Part shown: piece after piece, positions 49,176 to 57,795 of the stretch
How positions within the stretch are numbered: position 1 is the first letter of the stretch
Layout of the letters: every line of letters starts with the position of its first letter
Origin: DATCLS01 sp035296625
Lineage (GTDB): Bacteria; Actinomycetota; Acidimicrobiia; Acidimicrobiales; VFJN01
Reading direction: 5' to 3'
DNA: 64,000 nucleotides
Assembly (NCBI GenBank): GCA_035296625.1
Contig: DATHAO010000023.1
Coordinates: 62,001 to 126,000 of the forward strand
Translations under genes and position numbers: made by a program
The notes under the pieces: model-generated
Databases searched by the model: none
Told to the model about the DNA's origin: nothing
The model's input: the letters and a program-made list of their open reading frames with translations, nothing else

Positions 49176-50378
49176 ATGCCCGAAGCCGTGATCGTCTCGA
49201 CGGCCCGAAGCCCGATCGGCCGGGCCCAGAAGGGCTCGCTGACCCAGGTGCGCCCCGATGACATGGCCGCCACGATCGTCAAGGCGGCGCTCGAGAAGGT
49301 GCCGCAGCTCGACCCGCACTCGATCGACGACCTGATCCTCGGCAACGGCCAGCCGGCGGGCGAGGCGGGCTACAACCTGGGCCGCGTCGTCGCCGTGCTC
49401 GCCGACATGCCCGACGTCCCGGGTGTGACCGTCAACCGCTACTGCTCCTCGTCGTTGCAGACGATCCGCATGGCCGCCCACGCCATCAAGGCGGGCGAGG
49501 GAGACGCGTTCATCGCAGCCGGCGTCGAGGCCGTGAGCCGCTACATGTCCGGCTTCTCCGACAGTGGCCCGCACAACACCAAGTTCGCCGACGCCGAGGC
49601 GCGGACCGGCAAGCTGTCCGGCGGCGCCGACTCGTGGGAGCCCTTCGACGGCTACCCCGACATCTACATCGCGATGGGCCAGACCGCCGAGAACGTCCGC
49701 CTCAAGGAGGGCGTCGGTCGCCAGGAGATGGACGAGTTCGCCGCCCTGTCACAGCAGCGCGCCGTCGCCAACCAGGAGAACGGCTTCTGGGACGGCGAGA
49801 TCACGCCGCTCACCACCCCCGACGGCACGGTCGTGTCGAAGGACGACGGGCCTCGCGCCGGCACGACGGTCGAGAAGCTCGCGAACCTCAAGCCGTCGTT
49901 CCGGCCCGACGGTGAGATCACGGCCGGCAACGCCTGCCCGCTCAACGACGGCGCCGCCGCCGTGATCGTGATGAGCGACACCAAGGCCGCCGAGCTGGGC
50001 ATCACGCCGCTCGCCCGCATCGTGTCGACCGGCGTCACCGGCCTCGACCCCGAGATCATGGGGCTCGGCCCGATCGAGGCGTCGCGTCAGGCACTGTCCC
50101 GGGCCGGCATGACGATCGACGACATCGACCTCGTCGAGATCAACGAGGCGTTCGCCGCCCAAGTGATCCCGTCGGCCAGGCACCTCGGCATCCCGTGGGA
50201 GAAGCTGAACGTGAAGGGCGGCGGCATCGCCCTCGGCCACCCGTTCGGCATGACCGGCGCCCGCATCGCCACCACGCTGATCCACGCCCTGCAGGACGAG
50301 GACAAGACGTTCGGCCTCGAGACGATGTGCGTCGGCGGCGGCCAGGGCATGGCCCTCGTCCTCGAGCGCCTCTCGTAG
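49176..50378 (+). CDS. Thiolase (acetyl-CoA acyltransferase)
   Basis: The product has 400 residues. Catalytic residues are visible: Cys90 in VNRYCSSSLQT, His in GGGIALGHPFGMTGAR and the second Cys in MCVGGGQGMAL, with EINEAFAAQ between. It condenses or cleaves acyl-CoA in beta-oxidation or biosynthesis. GGAGGA (49162-49167) is 8 nt before ATG 49176. It stands as a single gene after the MBL hydrolase, and a 10-bp hairpin follows its stop. Confidence 0.95.
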   Translation: MPEAVIVSTARSPIGRAQKGSLTQVRPDDMAATIVKAALEKVPQLDPHSIDDLILGNGQPAGEAGYNLGRVVAVLADMPDVPGVTVNRYCSSSLQTIRMAAHAIKAGEGDAFIAAGVEAVSRYMSGFSDSGPHNTKFADAEARTGKLSGGADSWEPFDGYPDIYIAMGQTAENVRLKEGVGRQEMDEFAALSQQRAVANQENGFWDGEITPLTTPDGTVVSKDDGPRAGTTVEKLANLKPSFRPDGEITAGNACPLNDGAAAVIVMSDTKAAELGITPLARIVSTGVTGLDPEIMGLGPIEASRQALSRAGMTIDDIDLVEINEAFAAQVIPSARHLGIPWEKLNVKGGGIALGHPFGMTGARIATTLIHALQDEDKTFGLETMCVGGGQGMALVLERLS

Positions 50379-50400
50379 CGCATCCTCCAGCCGTTCCCGC

Positions 50401-50433
50401 GGCAGATCCGTGCGCCTCGCCGTCGGATCTGCC
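50401..50433 (+). terminator. Hairpin after the thiolase gene
   Basis: GGCAGATCCG pairs perfectly with CGGATCTGCC around a 13-nt loop, starting 23 bp after the thiolase stop. There is no T-run, so it is a terminator-like structure of the actinobacterial type. Confidence 0.5.
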
Positions 50434-50444
50434 ACGGGATCGCG

Positions 50445-50600
50445 TCAGGGCCGGTGCAGCGCCCGGCGAACCTCGGCGACGACCCGCTCGGGCAACTCGA
50501 CGTGGTCGCGCCACGTGAAGCACAGCACGGTCGACCCATGGGTCTCCCCCGTGGCATCGCGGTGCGTCGACGGGGAAGTCGTGTGGCCCGACCATGGCGA
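50445..50600 (-). pseudogene. Tail of a DUF559/PDDEXK-type endonuclease-like gene
   Basis: A minus-strand frame ends STVLCFTWRDHVELPERVV then AEVRRALHRP and stop. This matches the final strand and helix of DUF559 (Vsr/PDDEXK-like) proteins, which typically end LRFTW...V....V...V...L. The catalytic part that should lie before it is missing and the frame degenerates upstream. The rest of the 382-bp gap (50379-50760) shows no gene. Confidence 0.45.
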
Positions 50601-50760
50601 CGAGGTGTGACAGCAAGAACCTGCGGCGCATCCGTGCGGTTTCCGATGGGCCGTGACACAAGTTGGGTGGGAGTGGGGCCGGGGCCGGCGGCGGGACGCG
50701 CGGAGCGCGGGCGAGGCGGCGGGGAGGCGTGGGCGAGGGCGAGGGCGAGTGCAGCGGGGG

Positions 50761-51624
50761 TCAGGGCAGGCCGGCGTGGCCGACGTCGACGGTGGTTGTC
50801 AGCAGCACGGCCTCGCGGGCGACGGACCGGTTGCGCTCGAAGAAGTCGGGCGCCGCGCACACGAGGAGCGTCCGCCCGTCGTCGCCGCCCAGCATGCAGG
50901 CGTAGAACCCGAGGCCCTCCGGGGCCGGGACCTCGTCGACGATCTCGCCGCCCTCGGCCACGCGCACGAGGCGGTTGCCGAGCGCGTCGGCCGCCCAGAT
51001 CCGGCCCTCGGCATCGAGCGTGCAGCCGTCGGGCGAGGTGCCCGGGACCTCCGCCCACACCCGCCGGTCGACGAGAGCCCCGCCGCCGGCCACGGTGAAG
51101 GCCGTGAGCCGCCCGCCGGTCGTCTCGCCCACCACCAGCGTCGAGCCGTCGGGCGTGATGACCGTGCCGTTGGGGAACGACAGGCCCTCGGCCGCCACGG
51201 TGACGCTGCCGTCCGGGTCGACGCGCACGAGCGCGGTGTCGGACAGCGGCTCGCCGCCCATCAGGTCGAAGCCGAAGTTGCCCACGTAGGCTCGCCCGGC
51301 GGCGTCGACGACCATGTCGTTGAGGTACCCGCCGACGGCGGCCACGCCGGAGAGGTCGGCGACCTCCTCGACCGTTCCGTCCCCGGCGCGGCGCAGCACG
51401 CGCCGGTCCTTCATCGAGTTCACGAGCAGCGACCCGTCGGGGCGCCAGCCCAGCCCCGATGGCTGGCCCTCGACGGTGAGGACCACCTCGCGGCCGCCGC
51501 CCGGCTCGATGGCAGTGACCGTGCGCTCGTAGAAGTCCGACACCCACCACCGGCCGTCGTGCCAGCGCGGGCCCTCGAAGAACCCGCCCCCCTCGGCCAA
51601 GGTCGTGAACGCGCGGTCTGCCAT
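50761..51624 (-). CDS. SMP-30/gluconolactonase-family protein
   Basis: The product has 287 residues in a six-bladed propeller. Metal-site residues appear in GGGFFEGPRWHDG (Glu), YLNDMVVDAAGR (Asn, Asp) and SFPNGTVITPDG/TSPDGCTLDAEG (Asn, Asp). It is likely a Ca- or Zn-dependent lactonase, substrate unknown. ATG 51624 has TACGGT six nt upstream, a leaderless start. It is divergent from the LLM oxidoreductase across an 88-bp gap in which both genes have their own -10. Confidence 0.9.
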   Translation of the reverse strand: MADRAFTTLAEGGGFFEGPRWHDGRWWVSDFYERTVTAIEPGGGREVVLTVEGQPSGLGWRPDGSLLVNSMKDRRVLRRAGDGTVEEVADLSGVAAVGGYLNDMVVDAAGRAYVGNFGFDLMGGEPLSDTALVRVDPDGSVTVAAEGLSFPNGTVITPDGSTLVVGETTGGRLTAFTVAGGGALVDRRVWAEVPGTSPDGCTLDAEGRIWAADALGNRLVRVAEGGEIVDEVPAPEGLGFYACMLGGDDGRTLLVCAAPDFFERNRSVAREAVLLTTTVDVGHAGLP

Positions 51625-51712
51625 GGTCGGACCGTACCCGCGCCCGGATGCGGCGTGTCGAACGTCACAGGCGGCCGGTCCGAACGCTGTTCACCGCAGT
51701 AGCGTGCCGGCC

Positions 51713-52576
51713 ATGCGCTACGGGGTCACGATCTTCGCCACCGACACGTCCATCGACATCATCGAGCTGGCGCGGGCCGCCGAGGACCGTGGCCTCGACT
51801 CGCTGTGGCTCCCCGAGCACACTCACATTCCCACGAGCCGCGTGTCGCCGTGGCCCGGCGGCGGCGACCTCCCCGAGGAGTACTGGCACTCCCTCGACCC
51901 GTTCGTCGCACTCACGGCTGCGGCCGTCTCGACCACACGCCTGCGGGTGGGCACCGGCATCATGCTCGCCGCCCAGCGCGAGCCGATCGCCGCCGCCAAG
52001 GCGGTGGCCACGCTCGACCGCCTCTCGGGTGGTCGCGTCACGCTCGGCGTGGGCTACGGCTGGAACGTCGAGGAGATGAACGACCACGGCGTCGAGTATC
52101 CGGCTCGCAGGGCCGTGGTGCGCGAGCACGTGCTGGCCATGCAGGCGCTCTGGCGCGACGACGAGGCGTCGTTCGACGGCGACTTCGTTTCGTTCCCGCC
52201 GTCGTGGTCCTGGCCCAAGCCGGTCCAGCGCGACGGCGACGGAGCCACCCGGGTACCGGTCGTGCTCGGCGGCGGCGCCGGGCCCAAGCTGTTCGAGGCG
52301 ATCGCCGAGTACGGCGACGGCTGGATCCCGATCGGCGGCGCCGGCCTCACGAAGGCGATCCCCCAGCTGCACGAGGCGATGGCCGCCGCCGGGCGCGACC
52401 CCGCCGACGTCGAGGTCATCCCGTTCGGGACGTTCCCCGACGGGGGCAAGCTCGACCACTACGCCGAGATCGGCGTCGCCGAGGTGGTGTGCGCGCTGCC
52501 ATCCGCACCCCGCGAGCAGGTCCTGCCCTGGCTCGACAAGGTCACCGAGGTGGTGGCCGCCCACCGCGCCGCCTGA
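51713..52576 (+). CDS. LLM-class F420-dependent oxidoreductase
   Basis: The product has 287 residues with a TIM-barrel of the luciferase-like family. Typical strings are LARAAEDRGLDSLWLPEHTH, LRVGTGIMLAAQREPIAAAK, DRLSGGRVTLGVGYGWNVEE and YGDGWIPIGG. It is a hydride-transfer enzyme using F420 or flavin; substrate unknown. ATG 51713 has TAGCGT seven nt upstream, so it is leaderless. It is convergent with the MDR oxidoreductase, 9 bp apart. Confidence 0.92.
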   Translation: MRYGVTIFATDTSIDIIELARAAEDRGLDSLWLPEHTHIPTSRVSPWPGGGDLPEEYWHSLDPFVALTAAAVSTTRLRVGTGIMLAAQREPIAAAKAVATLDRLSGGRVTLGVGYGWNVEEMNDHGVEYPARRAVVREHVLAMQALWRDDEASFDGDFVSFPPSWSWPKPVQRDGDGATRVPVVLGGGAGPKLFEAIAEYGDGWIPIGGAGLTKAIPQLHEAMAAAGRDPADVEVIPFGTFPDGGKLDHYAEIGVAEVVCALPSAPREQVLPWLDKVTEVVAAHRAA

Positions 52577-52585
52577 CGGGCGCCG

Positions 52586-53557
52586 TCAGGGGACGAGGGC
52601 GACCTTGCCCACCGCCGTGCGGTCGGTGAACCTGCGGAGCGCGGCCGCCGCCTCGGCCAGCGGGTAGGTCGTGGGCTCGGGCGGGTGCAGCCGCCCGTCG
52701 ATCGCCATCTCGAGCACGTCGCGCACCAGGTCCTGGTTGAGCGCCGGGTCGTGGGTGGCCCACGCGCCCCAGTCGACGCCGATGACGGCCCGGTTGTTGA
52801 GCAGCACGAGGTTTGCGGTCAGCCGCGGGATCTCGCCCGTGGCGAAGCCGAGCACGAGGTAGCGGCCACCCGGACCGAGCGAACGGAGCGCCGGCTGCGC
52901 ATAGGACCCGCCCACCGGGTCGACGACCAGGTCCACGCCGTCGCCGGCCAGCTCGCGGACCGACGCCCTCAGGTCACCCACGCTGTAGTCGATCGCCAGC
53001 TCGGCGCCGGCCGCCTTGGCCGCCATGAGCTTGTCCTCGCTGGAGGCCGCGGCGATCGGGCGCAGGCCGAGGGCCCGGGCCACGTCGATGGCGGCGAGGC
53101 CGATGGCCCCGCCGGCGCCGAGCACCAGCACGGTCTCGCCCGGTTGCACCAGGACCCGCCGGGTGAACGCGAAGACCATCGTGGCGTAGGACTGCACGAG
53201 AGTCGCCGCCCGGGTGGTCGACAGGTCGTCGGGGATGGGCAGGACCGCCTCGCGGGACACGGCCACCTGGTCGGCGAAGCCGCCGATGCCGCACTGGGCG
53301 AGCGCCCGGTCGCCGACGGCCAGCTCGGTGACCTCGTCGCCCACGGCCGACACGACGCCGGCCACGTCGCCGCCCGGGCTGTAGGGCGTCGGGGGCCTGA
53401 TCTGGTAGCCGCCCACGGCGATCAGCGCGTCGACGAAGCTGGCGGCGGCGGCCTCGACGTCGATCACCACCTGGTGGGCGGCCGGGAGCAGCGGCTCGAC
53501 CTCTTCGACGACGAGGGTGTCGAGGGAGCCGAGCTCGAGTTGAACGACGCGGCGCAT
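52586..53557 (-). CDS. Quinone oxidoreductase-like MDR-family protein
   Basis: The product has 323 residues. It is a medium-chain reductase without zinc cysteines. YSPGGDVAGVVSAVG is the N-terminal signature, VLVLGAGGAIGLAAIDVARALG the NADPH loop, and VDLVVDPVGGSY follows. It would reduce quinones or enones with NADPH. ATG 53557 is used; a longer reading to 53632 would overlap the divergent methyltransferase start and has poor composition. No strong ribosome site is visible. Confidence 0.9.
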   Translation of the reverse strand: MRRVVQLELGSLDTLVVEEVEPLLPAAHQVVIDVEAAAASFVDALIAVGGYQIRPPTPYSPGGDVAGVVSAVGDEVTELAVGDRALAQCGIGGFADQVAVSREAVLPIPDDLSTTRAATLVQSYATMVFAFTRRVLVQPGETVLVLGAGGAIGLAAIDVARALGLRPIAAASSEDKLMAAKAAGAELAIDYSVGDLRASVRELAGDGVDLVVDPVGGSYAQPALRSLGPGGRYLVLGFATGEIPRLTANLVLLNNRAVIGVDWGAWATHDPALNQDLVRDVLEMAIDGRLHPPEPTTYPLAEAAAALRRFTDRTAVGKVALVP

Positions 53558-53615
53558 GGAAGCCCTGGTTACCCGCTGGGTGCGAGCCCGAACCCCGCCG
53601 GGCGAGGATGGGTAC

Positions 53616-54422
53616 GTGCCGCCGCACGCCACCGACCTGCTCGACGACTACCGGGCGCTCAACGACCCGGTCCGCCGCCGGACCGTCGAGCGGCGCGGCG
53701 GCTACTTCGTCGTCGAGGGCACGCTCGCGCTCGAGGCGCTGCTGACCTCGACGTACACGATCCGGTCGGTGCTTGTGACCCCGGCCCGGGCCGAAGCGGT
53801 GACCCGGCTCGTGGTGACGCACCGGCCGGGCGACGTGCCGGCCGACGACGTGCCGGTGCTCGTGCGCCCCGCCGACGAGGTGGCCGCGGTCGCCGGGTTC
53901 CCGTTCCACCGGGGCGTGCTCGCCACGGCCGACCGGCGGCCCCTGCCGACCGTGGCCGACGCGGTCGCCGGCGCCCGGCGGGTGGCCGTGCTCGAGGGCC
54001 TGGGCGACCACGAGAACGTCGGCGCGCTGTTCCGCAACGCCGCGGCGTTCGGCGTCGATGCCGTGCTGCTCGACCCGACGACCGCCGACCCGCTGTACCG
54101 GCGCAGCGTGCGGGTGTCGCTCGGCCACGTGCTCCACGTGCCCTGGACACGGTTCGCCGCCTGGCCGGACGGTCTCGCCGAGCTGCACGCCGCGGGCTTC
54201 GCCACGGTCGCCCTGACACCGGCGCCCGACGCCGAGCCGATCGACGCCCTGGCCGCCGACCCACCGGCCCGCCTCGCCCTCCTCCTCGGCGCCGAGGGTC
54301 CGGGCCTGACGGCGGGCGCGCTAAACGCCGCCGACCGTCGCACCCGCATCCCCCTCGCCGCCCGCGTCGACTCCCTGAACATCGCCACGGCCGCGGCCAT
54401 CGCGTTCCATCGCCTGCCATGA
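53616..54422 (+). CDS. SpoU/TrmH-family RNA 2'-O-methyltransferase
   Basis: The product has 268 residues: an N-terminal substrate-binding domain (RRGGYFVVEGTLALEALL) and a SPOUT knot with motif 1 ENVGALFRNAAAFG, motif 2 LLLGAEGPGL and motif 3 VDSLNIATAAAIA. It methylates ribose 2'-OH in rRNA or tRNA with SAM. GTG 53616 has GAGGAT six nt upstream, fitting a leaderless start. It precedes aidB in the same direction. Confidence 0.93.
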   Translation: MPPHATDLLDDYRALNDPVRRRTVERRGGYFVVEGTLALEALLTSTYTIRSVLVTPARAEAVTRLVVTHRPGDVPADDVPVLVRPADEVAAVAGFPFHRGVLATADRRPLPTVADAVAGARRVAVLEGLGDHENVGALFRNAAAFGVDAVLLDPTTADPLYRRSVRVSLGHVLHVPWTRFAAWPDGLAELHAAGFATVALTPAPDAEPIDALAADPPARLALLLGAEGPGLTAGALNAADRRTRIPLAARVDSLNIATAAAIAFHRLP

Positions 54423-54468
54423 CGGGTCGTCCTGCGCCGGCCGGGCCCGGCGCTGGCACCATGGGGAC

Positions 54469-56109
54469 ATGCCGGCGACGCACGAGGTGACGAACCAGGC
54501 CCCGCCCTTGCAGGACTACGACGTCTTCGGAGGCGACCACGCCCTCGTCGAGGCCGCCACGCGCGAGGGCGCGGCGTGGGCCGTCGACGACCTGCACACG
54601 CTCGGCCTGCTGGCCGGTTCGCCCGAGGCGATCGGCTGGGGCTTCGACGCCAATCGGAACGAGCCCCAGCTGCGGACCCACGACCGCTATGGGAACCGGG
54701 TCGACGAGGTCGCCTACCACCCCGCCTACCACGAGCTGATGCGGGTGGCGGTCGGCCACGGCCTGCACGGCGCCCCGTGGGCGGTCGACCGGGCCGGCGC
54801 GCACGTAGCCCGTGCCGCCGGCTTCGTGGTGTGGTCGCAGGTCGAGGCGGGCCACGGCTGCCCGATCTCGATGACCTACTCGGTCGTACCGGCGCTGCGC
54901 GCCCAAACCGAGCTGGCCGCGGCGTGGGAGCCGCGCCTGACCGCCCGCGCCTACGACCCCCGCAGCGTGCCGGGCCCCGAGAAGCCCGGGAACCTCGCCG
55001 GCATGGGCATGACGGAGAAGCAGGGCGGGTCCGACGTCCGGGCCAACACCACCCGCGCCGAGCCGACGGCCGACGGCACGTGGCGCCTCACCGGCCACAA
55101 GTGGTTCTGCTCCGCGCCGATGTGCGACCTGTTCCTCATGCTGGCGCAGGCGCCGGGCGGGCTCTCGTGCTTCCTCGTGCCCCGCTGGCTGCCCGATGGA
55201 ACCCGCAACGCGGGCTTCCGGATCCAGCGCCTGAAGGACAAGCTCGGCAACCGCTCGAACGCGTCGAGCGAGATCGAGCTCGACGGGGCGGTGGCGTGGG
55301 CGGTGGGCGACGAGGGCCGCGGCGTCCGCACGATCATCGACATGGTGACCCACACCCGGCTCGACTGCGTGCTCGGGGCGACGGCCACGATGCGCCAGGC
55401 CACCGTCCAGGCGCTGCACCACGCCACGCACCGACACGCGTTCGGCAAGGCGCTCGTCGACCAGCCGCTCATGCGCAACGTGCTGGCCGACCTGGCAGTC
55501 GAGTCCGAGGCGGCGACCGTGACGGCACTGCGCCTGGCCCGGGCGTTCGACGAGGCCAACAGGGGAGACGCCGAGGCCGATGCGTTCCGGCGCCTGGCCA
55601 CGGCCGTCACGAAGTACTGGGTGTGCAAGCGGCAGCCGACGCTGGTCGGCGAGGCGCTCGAGTGCCTGGGCGGCAACGGCTACGTCGAGGAGTCGATCCT
55701 GCCCCGGCTGTTCCGGGAGAGCCCGCTCAACGGCCTCTGGGAGGGGTCGGGCAACGTCATCTGCCTCGACGTGCTGCGCGCCGTGGCCCGCCAGCCCGCG
55801 GCGCTCGAGCGGTTCCTCGCCGAGCTCGACGCCGCCCGCGGGGCGGACGCCCGCCTCGACACCGCCGTCGAGCGGGTCCGCCACCAGCTGGGCGACGTCC
55901 ATGGCATCGAGGGGCGGGCCCGCCGCGTGGTGGAGGCCATGGCCCTCGCCCTGCAGGCCAGCCTGCTCGTGCGCTACGGCCACCCGGCCGTCGCCGACGC
56001 CTTCTGCACCTCGCGCCTGGGCGACGGTGGCGGCCTCGCCTTCGGCACATTGCCCCCGGGCGTCGACGTCGCCACGATCGTCGAGCGGTCCGGGCCGAAG
56101 GTGGCGTGA
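54469..56109 (+). CDS. aidB: AidB-type acyl-CoA dehydrogenase (alkylation-response protein)
   Basis: The product has 546 residues; E. coli AidB has 541. Diagnostic strings are MTEKQGGSDVRANTTRA (from residue 181), HKWFCSAPMCD, LSCFLVPRWLPDG, RLKDKLGNRSNAS, LECLGGNGYVEES and LWEGSGN. In E. coli AidB binds FAD and DNA and is induced by alkylating agents; its chemistry is still debated. No ada or alkA gene is near. ATG 54469 has CACCAT six nt upstream, so it is leaderless. Its stop overlaps the GTG of the following acetyltransferase. Confidence 0.93.
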   Translation: MPATHEVTNQAPPLQDYDVFGGDHALVEAATREGAAWAVDDLHTLGLLAGSPEAIGWGFDANRNEPQLRTHDRYGNRVDEVAYHPAYHELMRVAVGHGLHGAPWAVDRAGAHVARAAGFVVWSQVEAGHGCPISMTYSVVPALRAQTELAAAWEPRLTARAYDPRSVPGPEKPGNLAGMGMTEKQGGSDVRANTTRAEPTADGTWRLTGHKWFCSAPMCDLFLMLAQAPGGLSCFLVPRWLPDGTRNAGFRIQRLKDKLGNRSNASSEIELDGAVAWAVGDEGRGVRTIIDMVTHTRLDCVLGATATMRQATVQALHHATHRHAFGKALVDQPLMRNVLADLAVESEAATVTALRLARAFDEANRGDAEADAFRRLATAVTKYWVCKRQPTLVGEALECLGGNGYVEESILPRLFRESPLNGLWEGSGNVICLDVLRAVARQPAALERFLAELDAARGADARLDTAVERVRHQLGDVHGIEGRARRVVEAMALALQASLLVRYGHPAVADAFCTSRLGDGGGLAFGTLPPGVDVATIVERSGPKVA

Positions 56110-56717
56110 GCGCACGCCCCGCCCCGGCGCGCCTCGCCACCGAGCGGCTCGTCCTTCGGCGCTGGCGCCCGTCGGACCGCGAGCCGTTCGCGGCGCTCAA
56201 TGCCGACCCCGTGGTGATGGAGCACTTCCCGGGCCCGCTGACCCGCGCCGAGAGCGACGCCTTCGCCGACCGCTGCGAGGCCGACATCGCCGAGCGCGGC
56301 TGGGGCCTGTGGGCGGTCGAGGCGCCCGGGGTGGCGGACTTCGTGGGGTTCGTGGGGCTGGCCGTGCCCCGCTTCGAGGCCCCGTTCCTGCCGGCGGTCG
56401 AGGTGGGCTGGCGGTTGGCCCGGCCGTGGTGGGGGCGCGGCTACGCGCCCGAGGCGGCCCGGGCGTCCCTGGCCTTCGCGTGGGACGATCTCGACCTCGA
56501 CGCGGTCGTGTCGTTCACGGCCGTGGCCAACGCGAAGAGCCGGCGGGTCATGGTGAAGGTCGGCCTGGTCCACGACCGGGCCGGCGACTTCGACCACCCG
56601 TCCCTGCCGGTCGGCCACCGGCTGCGGCGCCACGTCCTCTACAGGGGCCGCCGCCCGGCGGGCCGGCCCGCCGGCGGCGAGACCGGCGTAGGGGCCACCG
56701 GCGCAGCAGGTCCCTAG
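56106..56717 (+). CDS. GNAT N-acetyltransferase (RimJ/RimL type)
   Basis: The product has 203 residues. It opens RLATERLVLRRWRPSDREPF, the RimJ/RimL start, with the acetyl-CoA loop in RPWWGRGYAPEAARASLAFA and FTAVANAKSRRVMVKVGL. It would acetylate a protein or small-molecule amine. The C-terminus is Arg/Gly-rich. GTG 56106 overlaps the aidB stop (GTGA), so the two are co-translated. Confidence 0.9.
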   Translation: MSARPAPARLATERLVLRRWRPSDREPFAALNADPVVMEHFPGPLTRAESDAFADRCEADIAERGWGLWAVEAPGVADFVGFVGLAVPRFEAPFLPAVEVGWRLARPWWGRGYAPEAARASLAFAWDDLDLDAVVSFTAVANAKSRRVMVKVGLVHDRAGDFDHPSLPVGHRLRRHVLYRGRRPAGRPAGGETGVGATGAAGP

Positions 56718-56758
56718 CGGGTGGCCCGTCCCGTGCCACCTGTCATGCCGGTGTGTCT

Positions 56759-56773
56759 CTGACGGCCCGTCAG
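56759..56773 (+). promoter_or_regulatory. CTGACGG-N3-GTCAG palindrome before the SDR gene
   Basis: CTGACGGCCCGTCAG lies 31 bp upstream of GTG 56805. It is the third member of the motif found at 28663-28677 and 32000-32014. Confidence 0.6.
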
Positions 56774-56804
56774 GTCGTGTGGCAAGGTGGCGGCCGGAGG
56801 CAAC

Positions 56805-57569
56805 GTGGATAACGCGCTCGACTACACCGGTCAGGTCGTCCTCGTCACCGGGGGCACGCGCGGCATCGGCCGCGCCATCGCCGAACGCTTCGCCGCCGCC
56901 GGGGCCGCGGTCGTGACCTGCGCCCGCACGGCGCCCGACCGCGACGGCGCCGACCCGGCCGAGTTCCGGGCCTGTGACGTCCGCGACCCCGACGAGGTCG
57001 CTGACCTGGTCGACACGGTCGTCGCCCGCCACGGCCGGCTCGACGTCGTGATCAACAACGCCGGCGGCGGGCCGTGGGCCCCGGCCGCCACGGCGTCGCC
57101 GCGGCTCAGCGAGGCCGTGATCCGGCTGAACCTGCTCGCACCGCTGCACGTCTCGCAGGCCGCCCACCGGGTCATGCATGACCAGCCCGGCGGCGGTCGC
57201 ATCGTCAACATCGCCAGCGTGTCGGGCGTGCGGCCCTCCCCGGGCAGCGCGGCGTACGGGGCGGCGAAGGCGGGGCTGATCAGCCTCACCCAGTCGCTCG
57301 CCGTCGAGTGGGCGCCCGCGGTGCGGGTCAACGCCGTGGTCGCCGGTCTGGTCCTCACGCCCGACTCGCTGGAGCACTACGGCGACGAAGACGCGGTCGC
57401 GCGGGTGGCGGCCACCGTGCCGCTCGGCCGGATGGCCACCGGCGACGACGTGGCCGGGGCCTGCCTGTACCTAGCGTCCCCCCTGGCCTCCTACGTCACC
57501 GGCGCGGCGCTGACCCTGCACGGCGGCGGCGAGGTCCCGGCCTTCCTCGCCGCGGTGCAGGGGCCGTGA
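56805..57569 (+). CDS. Short-chain dehydrogenase/reductase
   Basis: The product has 254 residues. The cofactor loop is LVTGGTRGIGRAIAE, NNAGGG follows, and the catalytic Ser and YxxxK lie in IASVSGVRPSPGSAAYGAAK. The C-terminal SDR tail is VTGAALTLHGGGEVP. GGAGG is 4 nt before GTG 56805, which is chosen over GTG 56787. It is an oxidoreductase for a hydroxy/keto lipid or alcohol. The operator-like palindrome upstream links it to the crotonase and the other SDR. Confidence 0.92.
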   Translation: MDNALDYTGQVVLVTGGTRGIGRAIAERFAAAGAAVVTCARTAPDRDGADPAEFRACDVRDPDEVADLVDTVVARHGRLDVVINNAGGGPWAPAATASPRLSEAVIRLNLLAPLHVSQAAHRVMHDQPGGGRIVNIASVSGVRPSPGSAAYGAAKAGLISLTQSLAVEWAPAVRVNAVVAGLVLTPDSLEHYGDEDAVARVAATVPLGRMATGDDVAGACLYLASPLASYVTGAALTLHGGGEVPAFLAAVQGP

Positions 57570-57681
57570 CGGGCGATCGGCCCGGCGCTGAGCCCGATGT
57601 CACGACCCGACCAGTTGCCTGACGGTGTAAGGCTGGAGTACGCACTCGCCGCCCGGTGCGCCCGCGCTGGCGTCCGGTCCG

Positions 57682-57786
57682 GTGACCGGTGGCCACGGCG
57701 ACGTGCTGGTCGCCTGGGACCCCGCCACGCTGGGGGCCGAGATCGCCACCTGCGTCCGCCGCAACCTGCGTTGCGACGTGCTCTGA
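57682..57786 (+). CDS. Possible 34-codon small ORF or gene tail
   Basis: GTG 57682 opens a frame reading HGDVLVAWDPATLGAEIATC and ending in NLRCDVL. The composition is protein-like, but there is no homology I recognise, and no clear -10 or ribosome site. The stop sits in a short CTGACC-gccgg-GGTCAG hairpin facing the dedA stop. It may be the end of a deleted gene. Confidence 0.25.
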   Translation: MTGGHGDVLVAWDPATLGAEIATCVRRNLRCDVL

Positions 57787-57795
57787 CCGCCGGGG

